NCBI RefSeq assembly: GCF_028331445.1
Contig: NZ_JAQMHX010000003.1
Coordinates: 186,001 to 250,000 of the forward strand
Reading direction: 5' to 3'
DNA from: Candidatus Phyllobacterium onerii
GTDB lineage: Bacteria > Pseudomonadota > Alphaproteobacteria > Rhizobiales > Rhizobiaceae
Length of the DNA stretch: 64,000 bases
A program made the translations under genes and the position numbers. This document shows, one piece after another, positions 45,109 to 54,709 of the stretch; the first letter of the stretch is position 1; every line of letters begins with the position of its first letter. The notes under the pieces were generated by a model that had not been told where the DNA came from, did not search any database, and saw only the letters and a program-made list of their open reading frames with translations.

Positions 45109-46020
45109 TCAGCCCTTGGCGCGATGCGAAAGGATACCGGTTGAAAGGGCAACGCCAAGTCCGGTGATAAGTGCTGCCACAATCTCCCAGACGCCGACCG
45201 GCTCGTCAAGGAATATGGCACCGCCAAGGGCAGCCAGAACCGGCGTCAGTGCACTGAAGGCGGCGGCCTGGCTGCCACCAAGGGAACGGACGGCAATGCC
45301 GTAGGCCAACATCGCGGCAAGACCCGACAGGACACCCTGGCTCAGGAACTGCAAACCGAGTTCAGGCAGTGGGACCTCGAGAATCGTGGAGCCGAAGGTG
45401 AGCGCGAGGCCAACGTGAATGAGGAAAGACCAGACCGCGATCAGCGCACCGCCCTGCAGTGCGGTCAAACCGGAGCGCTTGAATGCATGGGTATAGCCGG
45501 CCCAGAGCAAGGCACCGAGCGGCAGGAAGACAAAGCTGACCCAGGTGATTTCATGACTGTTCAGGGCAAGTACGAGAAGGATGGCAAGACCGGCGACGAT
45601 TGAGCCGAGGCCCAGCCAGCGCGTGAGATCCGGCCGCTCGCCGAACACAACGACACCAATCAGCGCGGCAGCAAGCGGCATGGACCCGCCGAGGAGAACA
45701 CCGACGGCCGAAGCGGGCGTCGAATGGATGGCGTAGGTGGTGACCTGAAAGAACAGCGCACCAGCACCACAGACCATGATCGTCAGAAGGGCGAGCGGAA
45801 CGTCGCGAGGGATAAGTCCTGTCTTCAACCACACCGGTGCGAGGACCAATGCCGGAACACCGTAGCGGATGAGGCCAAGATCGATCGTGCCGAGATGCGT
45901 GCCGCTACTGTGGCGAGTGGCAATGATCCACGTCGCCCAGATGAAAACGGTGACCAGCGCACCCGCATAGCCGGTGGCGAGGGAATTGGATTTCCTGAAT
46001 TCTGGACTGAGAGCAACCAT
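45109..46020 (-). CDS. EamA (DMT) family exporter
   Basis: 303 residues with ten hydrophobic segments in two EamA halves: an N-terminal GALVTVFIWATWIIATRHS start and a C-terminal repeat with AAAFSALTPVLAALGGAIFLDEPVGVWEI. Drug/metabolite transporters of this type export amino acids or other small molecules. It is divergent from an Lrp/AsnC regulator (145 bp between starts), which fits an amino-acid exporter switched on by its substrate. Confidence 0.88.
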   Translation of the reverse strand: MVALSPEFRKSNSLATGYAGALVTVFIWATWIIATRHSSGTHLGTIDLGLIRYGVPALVLAPVWLKTGLIPRDVPLALLTIMVCGAGALFFQVTTYAIHSTPASAVGVLLGGSMPLAAALIGVVVFGERPDLTRWLGLGSIVAGLAILLVLALNSHEITWVSFVFLPLGALLWAGYTHAFKRSGLTALQGGALIAVWSFLIHVGLALTFGSTILEVPLPELGLQFLSQGVLSGLAAMLAYGIAVRSLGGSQAAAFSALTPVLAALGGAIFLDEPVGVWEIVAALITGLGVALSTGILSHRAKG

Positions 46021-46165
46021 CGGAACTTCCTTTCAAATTGCCCGAACATCTTCGGTTGAAAGGCAGGATAGCGCCGATGGCATGAGCATGTCCTTGCAAG
46101 TTGATGCTACTATGGATACACTTTCAGCAATATTCGGTAAGTTTCATAGGAGTATTAGGCGGTTT

Positions 46166-46636
46166 ATGCCAAACCTGGACAAATTTGATATTGGGATACT
46201 CGAAGCGCTGCAGGAGGATGCACGGGCGACCAACGTCGAGATAGCCGAAAAGGTGAATCTTTCGCCCTCGCCTTGCCTGCGCCGTATCCGCAATCTGGAA
46301 AAGGCCGGGGTCATCCGCGGTTACCGCGCGGATATTGACCGCAAGGAAGTCGGCCTCGGCTTGACGGTGTTCGTTGAAATCAAGGTCGGGCAGCACAGTC
46401 GCGAAAATTCGGACGCGCAACAGGCGGCGCTCATTGCCATGCCCGAAGTGACAGCCGCATTCCTCATCTCCGGGACTGCGGATTTTCTCGCCGAGGTGGT
46501 TGTCGAGGATCTGAGCGCCTATGAGCGGTTTCTCACCGAAAAGCTGTTGCTGCTTCCGGGCGTCGCGGACATCCGTTCGAATTTCGCCATCCGCACCGTG
46601 AAAACGGGAGCTCCCCTGAAGCTCCCGCAACGTTAA
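46166..46636 (+). CDS. Lrp/AsnC-family regulator
   Basis: 156 residues from the ATG at 46166. The AsnC-type helix-turn-helix is LDKFDIGILEALQEDARATNVEIAEKVNLSPSPCLRRIRNLEKAGVIRGYRA, and the ligand-binding RAM domain includes VFVEIKVGQHSRENSDAQQAALIAMPEVTAAFLISGTADFLAEVVV. It likely controls the divergent EamA exporter in response to an amino acid. A small hairpin (CGGGAGC...GCTCCCG) covers its last codons, and the glucose dehydrogenase gene converges 12 bp downstream. Confidence 0.9.
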   Translation: MPNLDKFDIGILEALQEDARATNVEIAEKVNLSPSPCLRRIRNLEKAGVIRGYRADIDRKEVGLGLTVFVEIKVGQHSRENSDAQQAALIAMPEVTAAFLISGTADFLAEVVVEDLSAYERFLTEKLLLLPGVADIRSNFAIRTVKTGAPLKLPQR

Positions 46637-46648
46637 AAACGTCAACTA

Positions 46649-48982
46649 TCATGGCAGGGTATAGGCGATGACATAGTCACCGGGTTTTGTCCCGACAGAA
46701 CCGTGCCCGCCGGCGACCATGACGACATACTGCTTGCCGTTCAAAGCGAAGGACATGGGCGTCGACTGGCCACCTGCCGGAAGGCGTGCTTCCCAAAGCT
46801 GCTTGCCGCTCGTGACATCATAGGCGCGCAGGTAATCATCCACGGCAGCACCGAGGAAAGCGACGCCACCGGCGGTGATCATCGGACCGCCAATACCCGG
46901 AACGCCGACCTCGAACGCCAATGGCAGCGGCGACGAATCCCGAACAGTACCATTGCGGTGTTTCCAGGTGATCTTGCCGGTGCGCAGGTCGGCCCCGGCC
47001 ACATAGCCCCATGGCGGAGCCTGGCAAGGCAGGCCGAGCGGCGAAACGAACGGCCCCATGATGACCGCATAGGGTGCGCCCTCATTGCGATTGAGGCCCT
47101 GCTCACTGCCCTTGGTGTTGTCGCCCGGCGGCGGAACATCAGCACGCGGCACCAGCTTTGAGGTAAAGGCAAGATAGGTCGGCATGCCGAACATGATCTG
47201 GCGCCCGGGATCGACAGCAATGCCGCCCCAGTTGAACACGCCGAAATTGCCCGGATAAATCAGCGATCCCTGTAGCGATGGCGGCGTGTAGCGGCCTTCG
47301 TAGCGTAGCTTGAGGAACTCGATGCGGCATGCCAGCTGGTCGAACATCGATACGCCCCACATATCCTTGCCCGTCAAACGCTGCGGCATGAAGCTGAGAG
47401 CAGATACTGGCTGTGTCGGAGCGGTATGATCCCCCTCGATGGCACCTGTCGGCGCCGGGACTTCCTCTATCGGCAGGATAGGTTCGCCAGTACGCCGGTC
47501 GAGAACGTAAATGTCACCCTGCTTGGTCGGCCCGACGAGTGCTGGAATGGCGCCCGTTGCGGTATTGATATCGAGAAGCGTCGGCTGCGCGGGAACATCC
47601 ATGTCCCAGAGATCGTGATGAACCGTCTGGCGTACCCAACGCAATTGACCGGAATTCAGGTCAAGCGCAACGATCGACGACGAGAATTTCTCGACATTTT
47701 CCGATCGTCCCGCACCAAGCTGGTCCGGCGTTTGGTTGCCAAGCGGCACGAAGAGCAGCCCAAGCTTTTCATCGGCGCTTGAGACCGACCAGCTGTTGGG
47801 CGAATTGTGGGTATAGGTCTGGCCCTCCGGCAGGGGCGTCGTCACGTCGGGATTGCCTGAATCCCAATTCCAGATAAGCGCCCCCGTATTGATATCGAAG
47901 GCACGAATGACACCAGATTGTTCCTGCACCGAGTAGTTGTCATTGACCGCGCCGCCAACGATGATTTTGCCGGCGGCGACGACGGGAGGTGATGTCGAAT
48001 AATAATAGCCGGCGGGATTGTAGGGCATACCCTTTTCGAGGTGCAACGTGCCTTTGTCGGCGAAGGAGGGGCAGATCTGGCCGTTTGCCGCATCAAGGGC
48101 AATCAATCGCGCGTCTGAGGTCGGAAGATAGACCCGTTCCGCACAAGGTTGGCCGGGCTGCAAAGCCGGATCGGCATAGTAGGAGACGCCGCGGCATGTC
48201 TGGTGCTGGCGATCAGGATTGAGCCCGACATTCGGGTCGAACTTCCACTTTTCCTTGCCCGTCGCTGCATCGAGCGCGATGGCCCAATTGTGCGGCGTGC
48301 AGATATAAAGTGTGTCGCGCACTTTCAGGGGTGTCACCTGATAGGTGGTTTCACCGACATCATCGGGGAGTTTCACATCGCCGGTCTGGTAGGTCCAGGC
48401 AACCTGCAAACTATTGACGTTGTCTGGTGTAATTTGCTTCAGCGGCGAATAGCGCTGGCCATAGGGTGTGCGACCATATTGGTGCCAATCATCGGCGGGA
48501 ACGTTGCCGCCAAGATCTGGCTCGGTTGCGATAACCTCCTTGCTGAGCTCGCCTGTGATCTGCTTCGGATCCCCAATCATGGAGTAGCCGGCAACAACAA
48601 GTGCGGCGAGGACGCTAAGAAGCAGCGGAACGGCCGGCCCCCACGAAGTGCGCTGTGCGCCAGTGCCGGCATTCAATCCACGGCGAATCCACGGCGTCAG
48701 CAACCACAGCCCGAGCAGGATGATGGCACCGCCGCGCGGCGCGAGCTGCCACCAGTCAAAGCCGATCTCCCAGATAGCCCAGCCAAGCGTACCGATCACC
48801 AGGATCGCGTAAACAAGCAACGCCGAGGCGCGTTTCCGGAAGAGAAAATAGGAGGTTACCAGGAAAGCCAGCCCAGCGAGGATATAATACCAACTGCCAC
48901 CAAGCACCGCGAGCCAGACACCACCGGCACCCAGCGCCGCAGCGATCAAGAGGAAAACAACGGCTGTCAGAGTGATTGCCAT
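46649..48982 (-). CDS. gcd: PQQ-dependent glucose dehydrogenase, membrane-bound
   Basis: About 777 residues from the ATG at 48982. Five N-terminal hydrophobic helices (MAITLTAVVFLLIAAALGAGG onward to about residue 130) are followed by the periplasmic eight-bladed PQQ propeller, with DWHQYGRTPYGQRYSPLKQI, the HNWAIALDAATGKEKW block, WSVSSADEKLGLLFVPLGNQTPDQ and IGGPMITAGGVAFLGAAVDDYLRAYD. It oxidises glucose and other aldoses to lactones and feeds electrons to ubiquinone. PQQ biosynthesis genes are not in the window, so the cofactor must come from elsewhere in the genome or from outside. Confidence 0.93.
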   Translation of the reverse strand: MAITLTAVVFLLIAAALGAGGVWLAVLGGSWYYILAGLAFLVTSYFLFRKRASALLVYAILVIGTLGWAIWEIGFDWWQLAPRGGAIILLGLWLLTPWIRRGLNAGTGAQRTSWGPAVPLLLSVLAALVVAGYSMIGDPKQITGELSKEVIATEPDLGGNVPADDWHQYGRTPYGQRYSPLKQITPDNVNSLQVAWTYQTGDVKLPDDVGETTYQVTPLKVRDTLYICTPHNWAIALDAATGKEKWKFDPNVGLNPDRQHQTCRGVSYYADPALQPGQPCAERVYLPTSDARLIALDAANGQICPSFADKGTLHLEKGMPYNPAGYYYSTSPPVVAAGKIIVGGAVNDNYSVQEQSGVIRAFDINTGALIWNWDSGNPDVTTPLPEGQTYTHNSPNSWSVSSADEKLGLLFVPLGNQTPDQLGAGRSENVEKFSSSIVALDLNSGQLRWVRQTVHHDLWDMDVPAQPTLLDINTATGAIPALVGPTKQGDIYVLDRRTGEPILPIEEVPAPTGAIEGDHTAPTQPVSALSFMPQRLTGKDMWGVSMFDQLACRIEFLKLRYEGRYTPPSLQGSLIYPGNFGVFNWGGIAVDPGRQIMFGMPTYLAFTSKLVPRADVPPPGDNTKGSEQGLNRNEGAPYAVIMGPFVSPLGLPCQAPPWGYVAGADLRTGKITWKHRNGTVRDSSPLPLAFEVGVPGIGGPMITAGGVAFLGAAVDDYLRAYDVTSGKQLWEARLPAGGQSTPMSFALNGKQYVVMVAGGHGSVGTKPGDYVIAYTLP

Positions 48983-49249
48983 GGGGCGGGGGTCCTTTTC
49001 CAAGCTCAATCAGGATCGAATGATCTCTGACATGCGGCTGCGAACGTGCCGGCGGTTGTCAGGGTGTGCTCAAGTCAAAGAGTCGTCTCAATCAAAATGG
49101 GTATGCCGTAAATCCAAAGGACGCAATATCACTCGGCCTATATTTCAACTTCAAGTTTAGGTGTAGAAGATTGTGCCTAAGCCCACCCGTTCTCTTTTTG
49201 TATCGCATTTTTCTGGTTTTTCGGTACCGAATCACTACATTGGGTTCAA

Positions 49250-51697
49250 ATGTCCGGATTACCTGACGATATGCCGTTTTTTGACGAAGCTGATATGCCG
49301 CCGCGCCAGCCTTCGGGCATAGCTGCGCGTGCTATGCAAGCGCGTGGTGCGCCACCCTATCTCAGCGGGCTCAATCCTGAACAGCGACTGGCGGTTGAAA
49401 CGACGGAAGGTCCGGTGCTCGTCCTGGCTGGTGCCGGTACGGGCAAGACGCGCGTTTTGACCTCCCGCATCGCGCATATCCTTTCGCTGGGCAAAGCCTG
49501 GCCGAGCCAGATACTGGCGGTGACCTTTACCAACAAGGCTGCCCGCGAAATGAAAGAGCGTATCGGCGTTCTGGTTGGCGGTGCAGTCGAGGGCATGCCA
49601 TGGCTCGGCACCTTCCACTCGATCGGCGTCAAGCTGCTGCGGCGTCATGCGGAATTGGTTGGTCTCAAGTCCGATTTCACCATTCTCGACACGGATGACG
49701 TAGTTCGCCTGATCAAGCAGATCATCCAAGCCGAGGGCCTCGACGACAAACGCTGGCCCGCCAAGCAGTTTGCGCTCATGATCGATGGCTGGAAGAACAA
49801 GGGTCTTGGCCCTTCCGAAATACCGGAAGGCGACGCGCGCGCCTTTGCCAATGGCAAGGGCCGCGAGCTTTATAGCGCCTACCAGAACCGCCTGAAGACG
49901 CTGAACGCCTGCGACTTCGGCGATCTGCTCTGCCATCCGATCCGCATGTTCCGCGCCTATCCGGATGTGCTGAAAGAATATCACGCGAAGTTTCGCTATA
50001 TCCTTGTGGACGAGTATCAGGACACCAACACCGCGCAATATATGTGGCTGCGGCTGATCGCGCAGGGGTCGAAGAATGTCTGCTGTGTTGGCGATGATGA
50101 CCAGTCAATTTATGGCTGGCGCGGCGCGGAAGTGGACAATATCCTGCGCTTCGAGAAGGATTTTCCCGGCGCGGTTGTAATCCGGCTGGAGCGCAACTAC
50201 CGCTCGACGGCGCATATTCTCGGCACTGCCTCGTTCCTGATTTCGCACAATGAAGGCCGTCTCGGCAAAACCCTCTTCACCGATGCGGCCAATCCTGAAG
50301 ATGCGAAGGTCAATGTGCACGCCTCGTGGGACTCCGAAGAGGAAGCCCGCGCTGTCGGCGAAGAGATCGAGCAGGCGCAACGCAAGGGCCACAATCTCAA
50401 TGACATTGCGATCCTTGTGCGCGCCTCGTTCCAGATGCGCGAGTTTGAAGACCGTTTCGTCACGCTCGGCCTGAACTACCGGGTGGTCGGCGGCCCACGA
50501 TTTTATGAACGTCTCGAGATCCGCGATGCGCTGGCCTATTTCCGCGTCGTAGCGCAAGGCGCTGACGATCTCGCGCTGGAACGCATCATCAACACGCCCA
50601 AGCGCGGCCTCGGCGAAGCGGCGATCCGGCAGGTGCATGATTATGCGCGGGCCCGCGACATCAGCATGCTCGACGCGGCGGCCGACCTCGTCCAGACGGA
50701 AGAGCTGAAGCCCAAGCCGCGCTCAGCCTTGCGCGAGGTGGTGGAAAATTTCCAGCGCTGGCAGGGGCAGATCGACACGACCCCGCATACGGAGCTCGCC
50801 GAGAAAATCCTCGACGAATCCGGCTACACGGCCATGTGGCAGGCGGATCGCTCCGCCGAGGCACCGGGACGGCTGGAAAACCTGAAAGAACTGATCCGCT
50901 CGATGGAGGAATATGAGTCACTGCGCTCTTTCCTCGAACATGTGGCACTGGTCATGGATGCCGAGCAGAACGAGAACCTCGATGCCGTGAATATCATGAC
51001 GCTTCACTCGGCCAAGGGTCTTGAGTTTGAGACAGTCATCCTTCCAGGTTGGGAGGAAGGCCTGTTTCCGCACCAGCGCGCGCTGGATGAAGGCGGTCGC
51101 TCTGGGCTCGAAGAAGAACGCCGCCTCGCCTATGTCGGACTGACGCGCGCCAAGAAGAACCTGCATATCTGGTTCGTTTCGAACCGGCGCATCCATGGCC
51201 TGTGGCAATCGACGATCCCTTCCCGGTTTCTCGAAGAGCTGCCGGAAGCGCATGTCGACGTGGTGGCGGGCGGCGATAGTTACGGAGGCTATGGTGGCCG
51301 GGGCGGCGGTTACGGCCAATCGCGCTTTGATCGCGCTGACCCGTTCGAAAACACCTATTCGACGCCTGGCTGGCAACGCGCCCAGCAAAACCGCTCCGAC
51401 GCGACCCGCAACAATTGGGGCTCGCGCTCCGGCGCAAAAGTGGAGCGCATCGGCTACGGCGAAACGGATTCCGTCCTCGGCGCAGGACGTGGTTCAGTGA
51501 AGGGCCGCACGATCGATGGCGAACTGGTGGCAAAATCCGTCAGCGAAACGCCCTCGAATTTCGATGTGGGCGACCGCGTGTTCCACATCAAGTTTGGCAA
51601 TGGCAACGTCTCGTCGATCGAAGGCAACAAATTGACGATCGATTTCGACAAGGCCGGTCAGAAACGCGTGCTGGATAGTTTCGTTAAAGGGATTTGA
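49250..51697 (+). CDS. uvrD: ATP-dependent DNA helicase UvrD/PcrA
   Basis: 815 residues with the complete SF1A motif set: LNPEQRLAVETTEGPVLVLAGAGTGKTRVL (Q motif and Walker A), VDEYQDTNTAQY, CCVGDDDQSIYGWRGA, VIRLERNYRS, NIMTLHSAKGLEFETVILPG and RLAYVGLTRAKKNLHIWF. The C-terminus has a Gly/Tyr-rich linker and a small beta domain (VGDRVFHIKFGNGNVSSIEGNKLTIDFD) as in PcrA/UvrD, used to contact RNA polymerase. It unwinds DNA 3' to 5' in excision and mismatch repair. The 240 bp upstream hold no gene. Confidence 0.94.
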   Translation: MSGLPDDMPFFDEADMPPRQPSGIAARAMQARGAPPYLSGLNPEQRLAVETTEGPVLVLAGAGTGKTRVLTSRIAHILSLGKAWPSQILAVTFTNKAAREMKERIGVLVGGAVEGMPWLGTFHSIGVKLLRRHAELVGLKSDFTILDTDDVVRLIKQIIQAEGLDDKRWPAKQFALMIDGWKNKGLGPSEIPEGDARAFANGKGRELYSAYQNRLKTLNACDFGDLLCHPIRMFRAYPDVLKEYHAKFRYILVDEYQDTNTAQYMWLRLIAQGSKNVCCVGDDDQSIYGWRGAEVDNILRFEKDFPGAVVIRLERNYRSTAHILGTASFLISHNEGRLGKTLFTDAANPEDAKVNVHASWDSEEEARAVGEEIEQAQRKGHNLNDIAILVRASFQMREFEDRFVTLGLNYRVVGGPRFYERLEIRDALAYFRVVAQGADDLALERIINTPKRGLGEAAIRQVHDYARARDISMLDAAADLVQTEELKPKPRSALREVVENFQRWQGQIDTTPHTELAEKILDESGYTAMWQADRSAEAPGRLENLKELIRSMEEYESLRSFLEHVALVMDAEQNENLDAVNIMTLHSAKGLEFETVILPGWEEGLFPHQRALDEGGRSGLEEERRLAYVGLTRAKKNLHIWFVSNRRIHGLWQSTIPSRFLEELPEAHVDVVAGGDSYGGYGGRGGGYGQSRFDRADPFENTYSTPGWQRAQQNRSDATRNNWGSRSGAKVERIGYGETDSVLGAGRGSVKGRTIDGELVAKSVSETPSNFDVGDRVFHIKFGNGNVSSIEGNKLTIDFDKAGQKRVLDSFVKGI

Positions 51698-51702
51698 GAG
51701 GT

Positions 51703-52125
51703 CTAACCAGCCAAATCGTCCAGAGTTACGTTTAGGAGCTCAGCAATGCGCTTCATAACGGATAGCGAACCATCCTTAGCTCCATTTTCAATTTCAGATA
51801 GATAGGGCTGAGAGATACCAGCGGCCCGCGCCAAGGCCACGGCAGTCATCCCGCGCCACTTCCGAAAGACGCGTACCGGATTTTGGCCAGCCACCAAAGC
51901 CGATACAATATCTTCGGGGAAAGTCTCCTCTTCACCACTCGCTATTCGCGCACGAATGTCCAACGCTTCTGCAAGCTCCTTTAGCGCCTCGCTATTTGCT
52001 TCCAACAAAGTAACATCAAGGCGCGAAATGATATCTTTTATCGCGATAAAATCGCCTTCTGCGATCATTGCATACCGCTGATCACTGCCCGGCGGCGTAA
52101 TGTAACTTACCTTCAGATCGCCCAT
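51703..52125 (-). CDS. XRE-type antitoxin of a RelE-like pair
   Basis: 140 residues from the ATG at 52125. The N-terminal half (MGDLKVSYITPPGSDQRYAMI...) is an antitoxin-type extension, and the C-terminal HTH reads GMTAVALARAAGISQPYLSEIENGAKDGSLSVMKRIAELLNVTLDDL. It follows the toxin gene by 10 bp, so the order is toxin then antitoxin. It would bind and neutralise the toxin and repress the pair's promoter. The gene is convergent with uvrD, 5 bp from its stop. Confidence 0.82.
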   Translation of the reverse strand: MGDLKVSYITPPGSDQRYAMIAEGDFIAIKDIISRLDVTLLEANSEALKELAEALDIRARIASGEEETFPEDIVSALVAGQNPVRVFRKWRGMTAVALARAAGISQPYLSEIENGAKDGSLSVMKRIAELLNVTLDDLAG

Positions 52126-52135
52126 TTCACTTCCT

Positions 52136-52390
52136 TCAATAATAAACGCCGCCGCGAGGCCCAATTCTTACAATTGTCAGCACATTACCGCTCTCATCGA
52201 AAATGATACGCCAATCCCCAACCCGCAAACGCTTCAAACCCAACCCATGCAACACTTTTACATTGTTCTGTAAACTGGTCGGGTCATTCGCGTAGGTTCG
52301 AATTTTCAACAGGATCCGCTCAGCTTCATTTCGCGGAATGCGCCGCAAAAATCGGGATGCCTGTTTGCTATAAGCGATATTATTCGGCAT
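52136..52390 (-). CDS. RelE/ParE-family toxin
   Basis: 84 residues from the ATG at 52390. IAYSKQASRFLRRIPRNEAERILLKIRTYANDPTSLQNNVKVLHGLGLKRLRVGDWRIIFDESGNVLTIVRIGPRGGVY is a full RelE-fold toxin, with the LRVGDWRIIF block that is conserved in mRNA-cleaving members. It should act on ribosome-bound mRNA, or on gyrase if it is ParE-like. Immediately upstream, AATAGCTATA at 52401-52410 contains a short palindrome (ATAGCTAT) that may be part of the autoregulatory operator. Confidence 0.87.
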   Translation of the reverse strand: MPNNIAYSKQASRFLRRIPRNEAERILLKIRTYANDPTSLQNNVKVLHGLGLKRLRVGDWRIIFDESGNVLTIVRIGPRGGVYY

Positions 52391-52451
52391 ATATATTACC
52401 AATAGCTATAAAATGCAAGGAAATTTGAAGATCGACTACGTGGCGCGTTCT

Positions 52452-53105
52452 TCAACCAATCGCACGCTGTCTATTCGGCTGGAAAAGTCCCCCACCCCTC
52501 ACCCTCGCCTTGAACGTTTCCATGTCCCACGCCGGCCCCGGGTCTGACTTGCGGCCGGGGGCGATATCATCATGACCCATGATATCCTCGACGGCATATG
52601 CGCTGCAGATGGCTTGCGCTAGCGCAATCACGGTCTCGATCTGGGCGCTCGTAAATACCTCCCAGCCGCAATCGGGCACACCGAATTTATGGCGGGCTTC
52701 GATGACTTTCGAGCCATCAACGGCTACTCCGGTCCACGAGACCCAGCCTCCAGCACGCTTGTCAAGCGGTCCCCAGTTTTCGATTTCTATGCCGATAGCC
52801 GAACTGTTCAGCCCCGAATATCTGGTACCGCCCTTCCCCGTCCACTGGCTCTTGCCGGCATGCCAAGCCACAACATTGAATGGCACGCATTGCGTGACTG
52901 ACCCATCGCGGCGGACAACGAGATGTGCCGAAACATTGGCTGCTTTTTGCGAAAAATACCTGGCGATATCGGCGTCCGGTCCGCTCGCGGTGTAGTGAAT
53001 GATCAGAAATCTGGCTTTCAATTCGCCGCCAATGTTAGGCGAACCGACGAAATTCACATTCGAAGTACCCGTGTCGAGCCTGTGGTTTTTAATGCTAAAA
53101 TTCAT
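52452..53105 (-). CDS. N-acetylmuramoyl-L-alanine amidase (Amidase_2/AmpD type)
   Basis: 217 residues from the ATG at 53105, with AAGGG upstream. ARFLIIHYTASGPDADIARYF (first zinc His), VSAHLVVRRDGSVTQCVPFNVVAWHAGKS (second region) and DIMGHDDIAPGRKSDPGPAWDME (third zinc His and catalytic Lys/Asp) form a complete Amidase_2 site. No signal peptide is visible, so it may be a cytoplasmic recycling enzyme like AmpD, or a phage-derived lysin. It cleaves the bond between muramic acid and L-alanine. No phage genes adjoin. Confidence 0.87.
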   Translation of the reverse strand: MNFSIKNHRLDTGTSNVNFVGSPNIGGELKARFLIIHYTASGPDADIARYFSQKAANVSAHLVVRRDGSVTQCVPFNVVAWHAGKSQWTGKGGTRYSGLNSSAIGIEIENWGPLDKRAGGWVSWTGVAVDGSKVIEARHKFGVPDCGWEVFTSAQIETVIALAQAICSAYAVEDIMGHDDIAPGRKSDPGPAWDMETFKARVRGGGLFQPNRQRAIG

Positions 53106-53212
53106 GATCAAACCCTTCAAATAAAAGCTCGATCCATCCTGCGATAAATAAGATTAAATTCCTATTAGCCAATGGTATGAGATTGTTTGCCAAATCGGGA
53201 ACGACAAGATGA

Positions 53213-53695
53213 TTACTCTGGCTTGCCCTTGGTCCAGTTGACGTTCCCAGCAAAGAGCGGGACTGTCGAGATCGAGGTTTTGGCCGAGCCATCCTGAACC
53301 TGCGTGGCATGGGCAAGATAAATGAGCGTGTTGTTTGGCTTGTCGTAGATGCGCGTAATAACGAGCTTCTTCCAGATGAGGCTGGTACGCTCGGAAAAAA
53401 CCCGCTCGCCACCTTCGCCAAGCTCGATATCAGCGATGGTTATAGGACCTGTCTGTTGACAGGCAATCGAGGCATTGGACGGATCCTCGAACCAGTTGCC
53501 TTTCTGCAGCCGGTCGATCATGCCCCGCGAGAACGATGCAAGATGGCACGTAACGCCTTGCACCTTCGGATCGGTGACGGCATCAATGACGATATCATTG
53601 CCGAGCCAGTCAACACCGACCTTGCCGACTTCTTCGGCCTGAGTGGGCAGGACTGCGGCGCCTAGAAGGGCCAGTGCAGCAAGGGTGCGCTTCAT
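53213..53695 (-). CDS. creA: CreA family secreted protein
   Basis: 160 residues from the ATG at 53695. A signal peptide (RTLAALALLGAAVLPTQA) precedes EEVGKVGVDWLGNDIVIDAVTDPKVQGVTCHLASFSRGMIDRL, the CreA signature with its conserved Cys, and SIACQQTGPI with a second Cys. ERTSLIWKKLVITRIYDKPNNTLIYLAHA closes the domain. CreA proteins are periplasmic; their function is not established. A longer reading upstream lacks a signal and is not used. Confidence 0.9.
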   Translation of the reverse strand: MKRTLAALALLGAAVLPTQAEEVGKVGVDWLGNDIVIDAVTDPKVQGVTCHLASFSRGMIDRLQKGNWFEDPSNASIACQQTGPITIADIELGEGGERVFSERTSLIWKKLVITRIYDKPNNTLIYLAHATQVQDGSAKTSISTVPLFAGNVNWTKGKPE

Positions 53696-53780
53696 CAGAA
53701 AACTCCCGAGGGTTTGACGTTGGGGCAAAACTCAGTTGGATACTGCGCGGAATGATTGCAAGCAAAACCGCGAACGGTGT

Positions 53781-53885
53781 TTAGAGCATTCCGTTTTTAA
53801 TCGAGTCACTGCAATGCTCTAACTCTTTGTTTTTACGCAATTCCGGACGCAAAACCGGTTCCCACTTTTGCTGGAATTGCTCTAA
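53781..53885. repeat. intergenic palindromic repeat, family 2
   Basis: 105 bp. TTAGAGCATTCC at one end and GGAATTGCTCTAA at the other are inverted copies. The interior reads CAATTCCGGACGCAAAACCGG and TTCCCACTTTTGCTGGAATTGC, the pattern of a very common rhizobial intergenic element. It touches the acyltransferase gene: the TAG stop of that gene (53884-53882) lies inside its terminal TTAGAGC. Confidence 0.8.
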
Positions 53886-54514
53886 CGTTCCCATTTCGCC
53901 AGGAAATACTCGATGCCGAGTGACTGAATGTCCGGGATGGCTTCGAATAGCGTTTCCGGAGGCCAGTCCCACCAAGCAAGTCGCTGCAGGCGCGCGGCAA
54001 TCTCTTCGGGGAAGCGAAGGCGGATCAGCCGGGCCGGATTGCCTGCGACGATCGTATAGGGCGCGACATTTTTGGTCACCACAGCGTTGGCGCCAATGAC
54101 TGCGCCATGACCGATCTGGATTGCCGGCATGATCACCGCGCCATGGCCGATCCACACATCATGGCCGATCCCGACGCGTTTCGCTTGCCGGCGCGCGCGA
54201 AAAACGTTGTCGATGCCTTGGTACTTGAAAAATTCGTTGGGCCGGTAGCTGATCTTGTGCGTCGTCAGCCGCTCCATCGGGTGTTCGAGTGCGTTGATGC
54301 GAACGTTCGCTGCAATCGAGCAAAACCGCCCGATATCGGCATAGATTCCCTCGCTATGCCGTTCGAAGTAGGTAAAATCACCGGCGGTCACATCGCGCAG
54401 GACAACGCGCTCGCCAACTTCGGTATATTTGCCGAGCTTGACGCCTTTCAGCTGCGCGGATGGATGGATGCGCGGCTGGTCATTCTGGAAGCGCGGATCG
54501 TCGTTATCGGCCAT
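53882..54514 (-). CDS. hexapeptide-repeat acyltransferase
   Basis: 210 residues from the ATG at 54514. The left-handed beta-helix is visible in repeats with I/V at every sixth position (KYTEVGERVVLRDVTAGDF, RFCSIAANVRINALEHPM and the HDVWIGHGAVIMPAIQIGHG run). The xenobiotic acetyltransferase type is shown by VIGANAVVTKNVAPYTIVAGNPARLIR. It resembles the hexapeptide transferases grouped with phosphonate-utilisation loci (TIGR03308-like), but no phn genes are present. The gene ends inside a palindromic repeat. Confidence 0.83.
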   Translation of the reverse strand: MADNDDPRFQNDQPRIHPSAQLKGVKLGKYTEVGERVVLRDVTAGDFTYFERHSEGIYADIGRFCSIAANVRINALEHPMERLTTHKISYRPNEFFKYQGIDNVFRARRQAKRVGIGHDVWIGHGAVIMPAIQIGHGAVIGANAVVTKNVAPYTIVAGNPARLIRLRFPEEIAARLQRLAWWDWPPETLFEAIPDIQSLGIEYFLAKWER

Positions 54515-54709
54515 GATCTTTCTCAATTGTTCAGCCAACTCTTTTGCACAAAAAGTGAACCCGAGCCAGATCCGTCAATAAAATCAAGTCGGTTTGGCTG
54601 CCCAGTCCTCGATTCACACGAATTTTGCAAGAATGCGAGCAAGTCAGCCATTAAGGGTAAATGGGCTAGCTGGTGTCGAGCGCCAAAAAAATATGAAATA
54701 GTATCTGGC

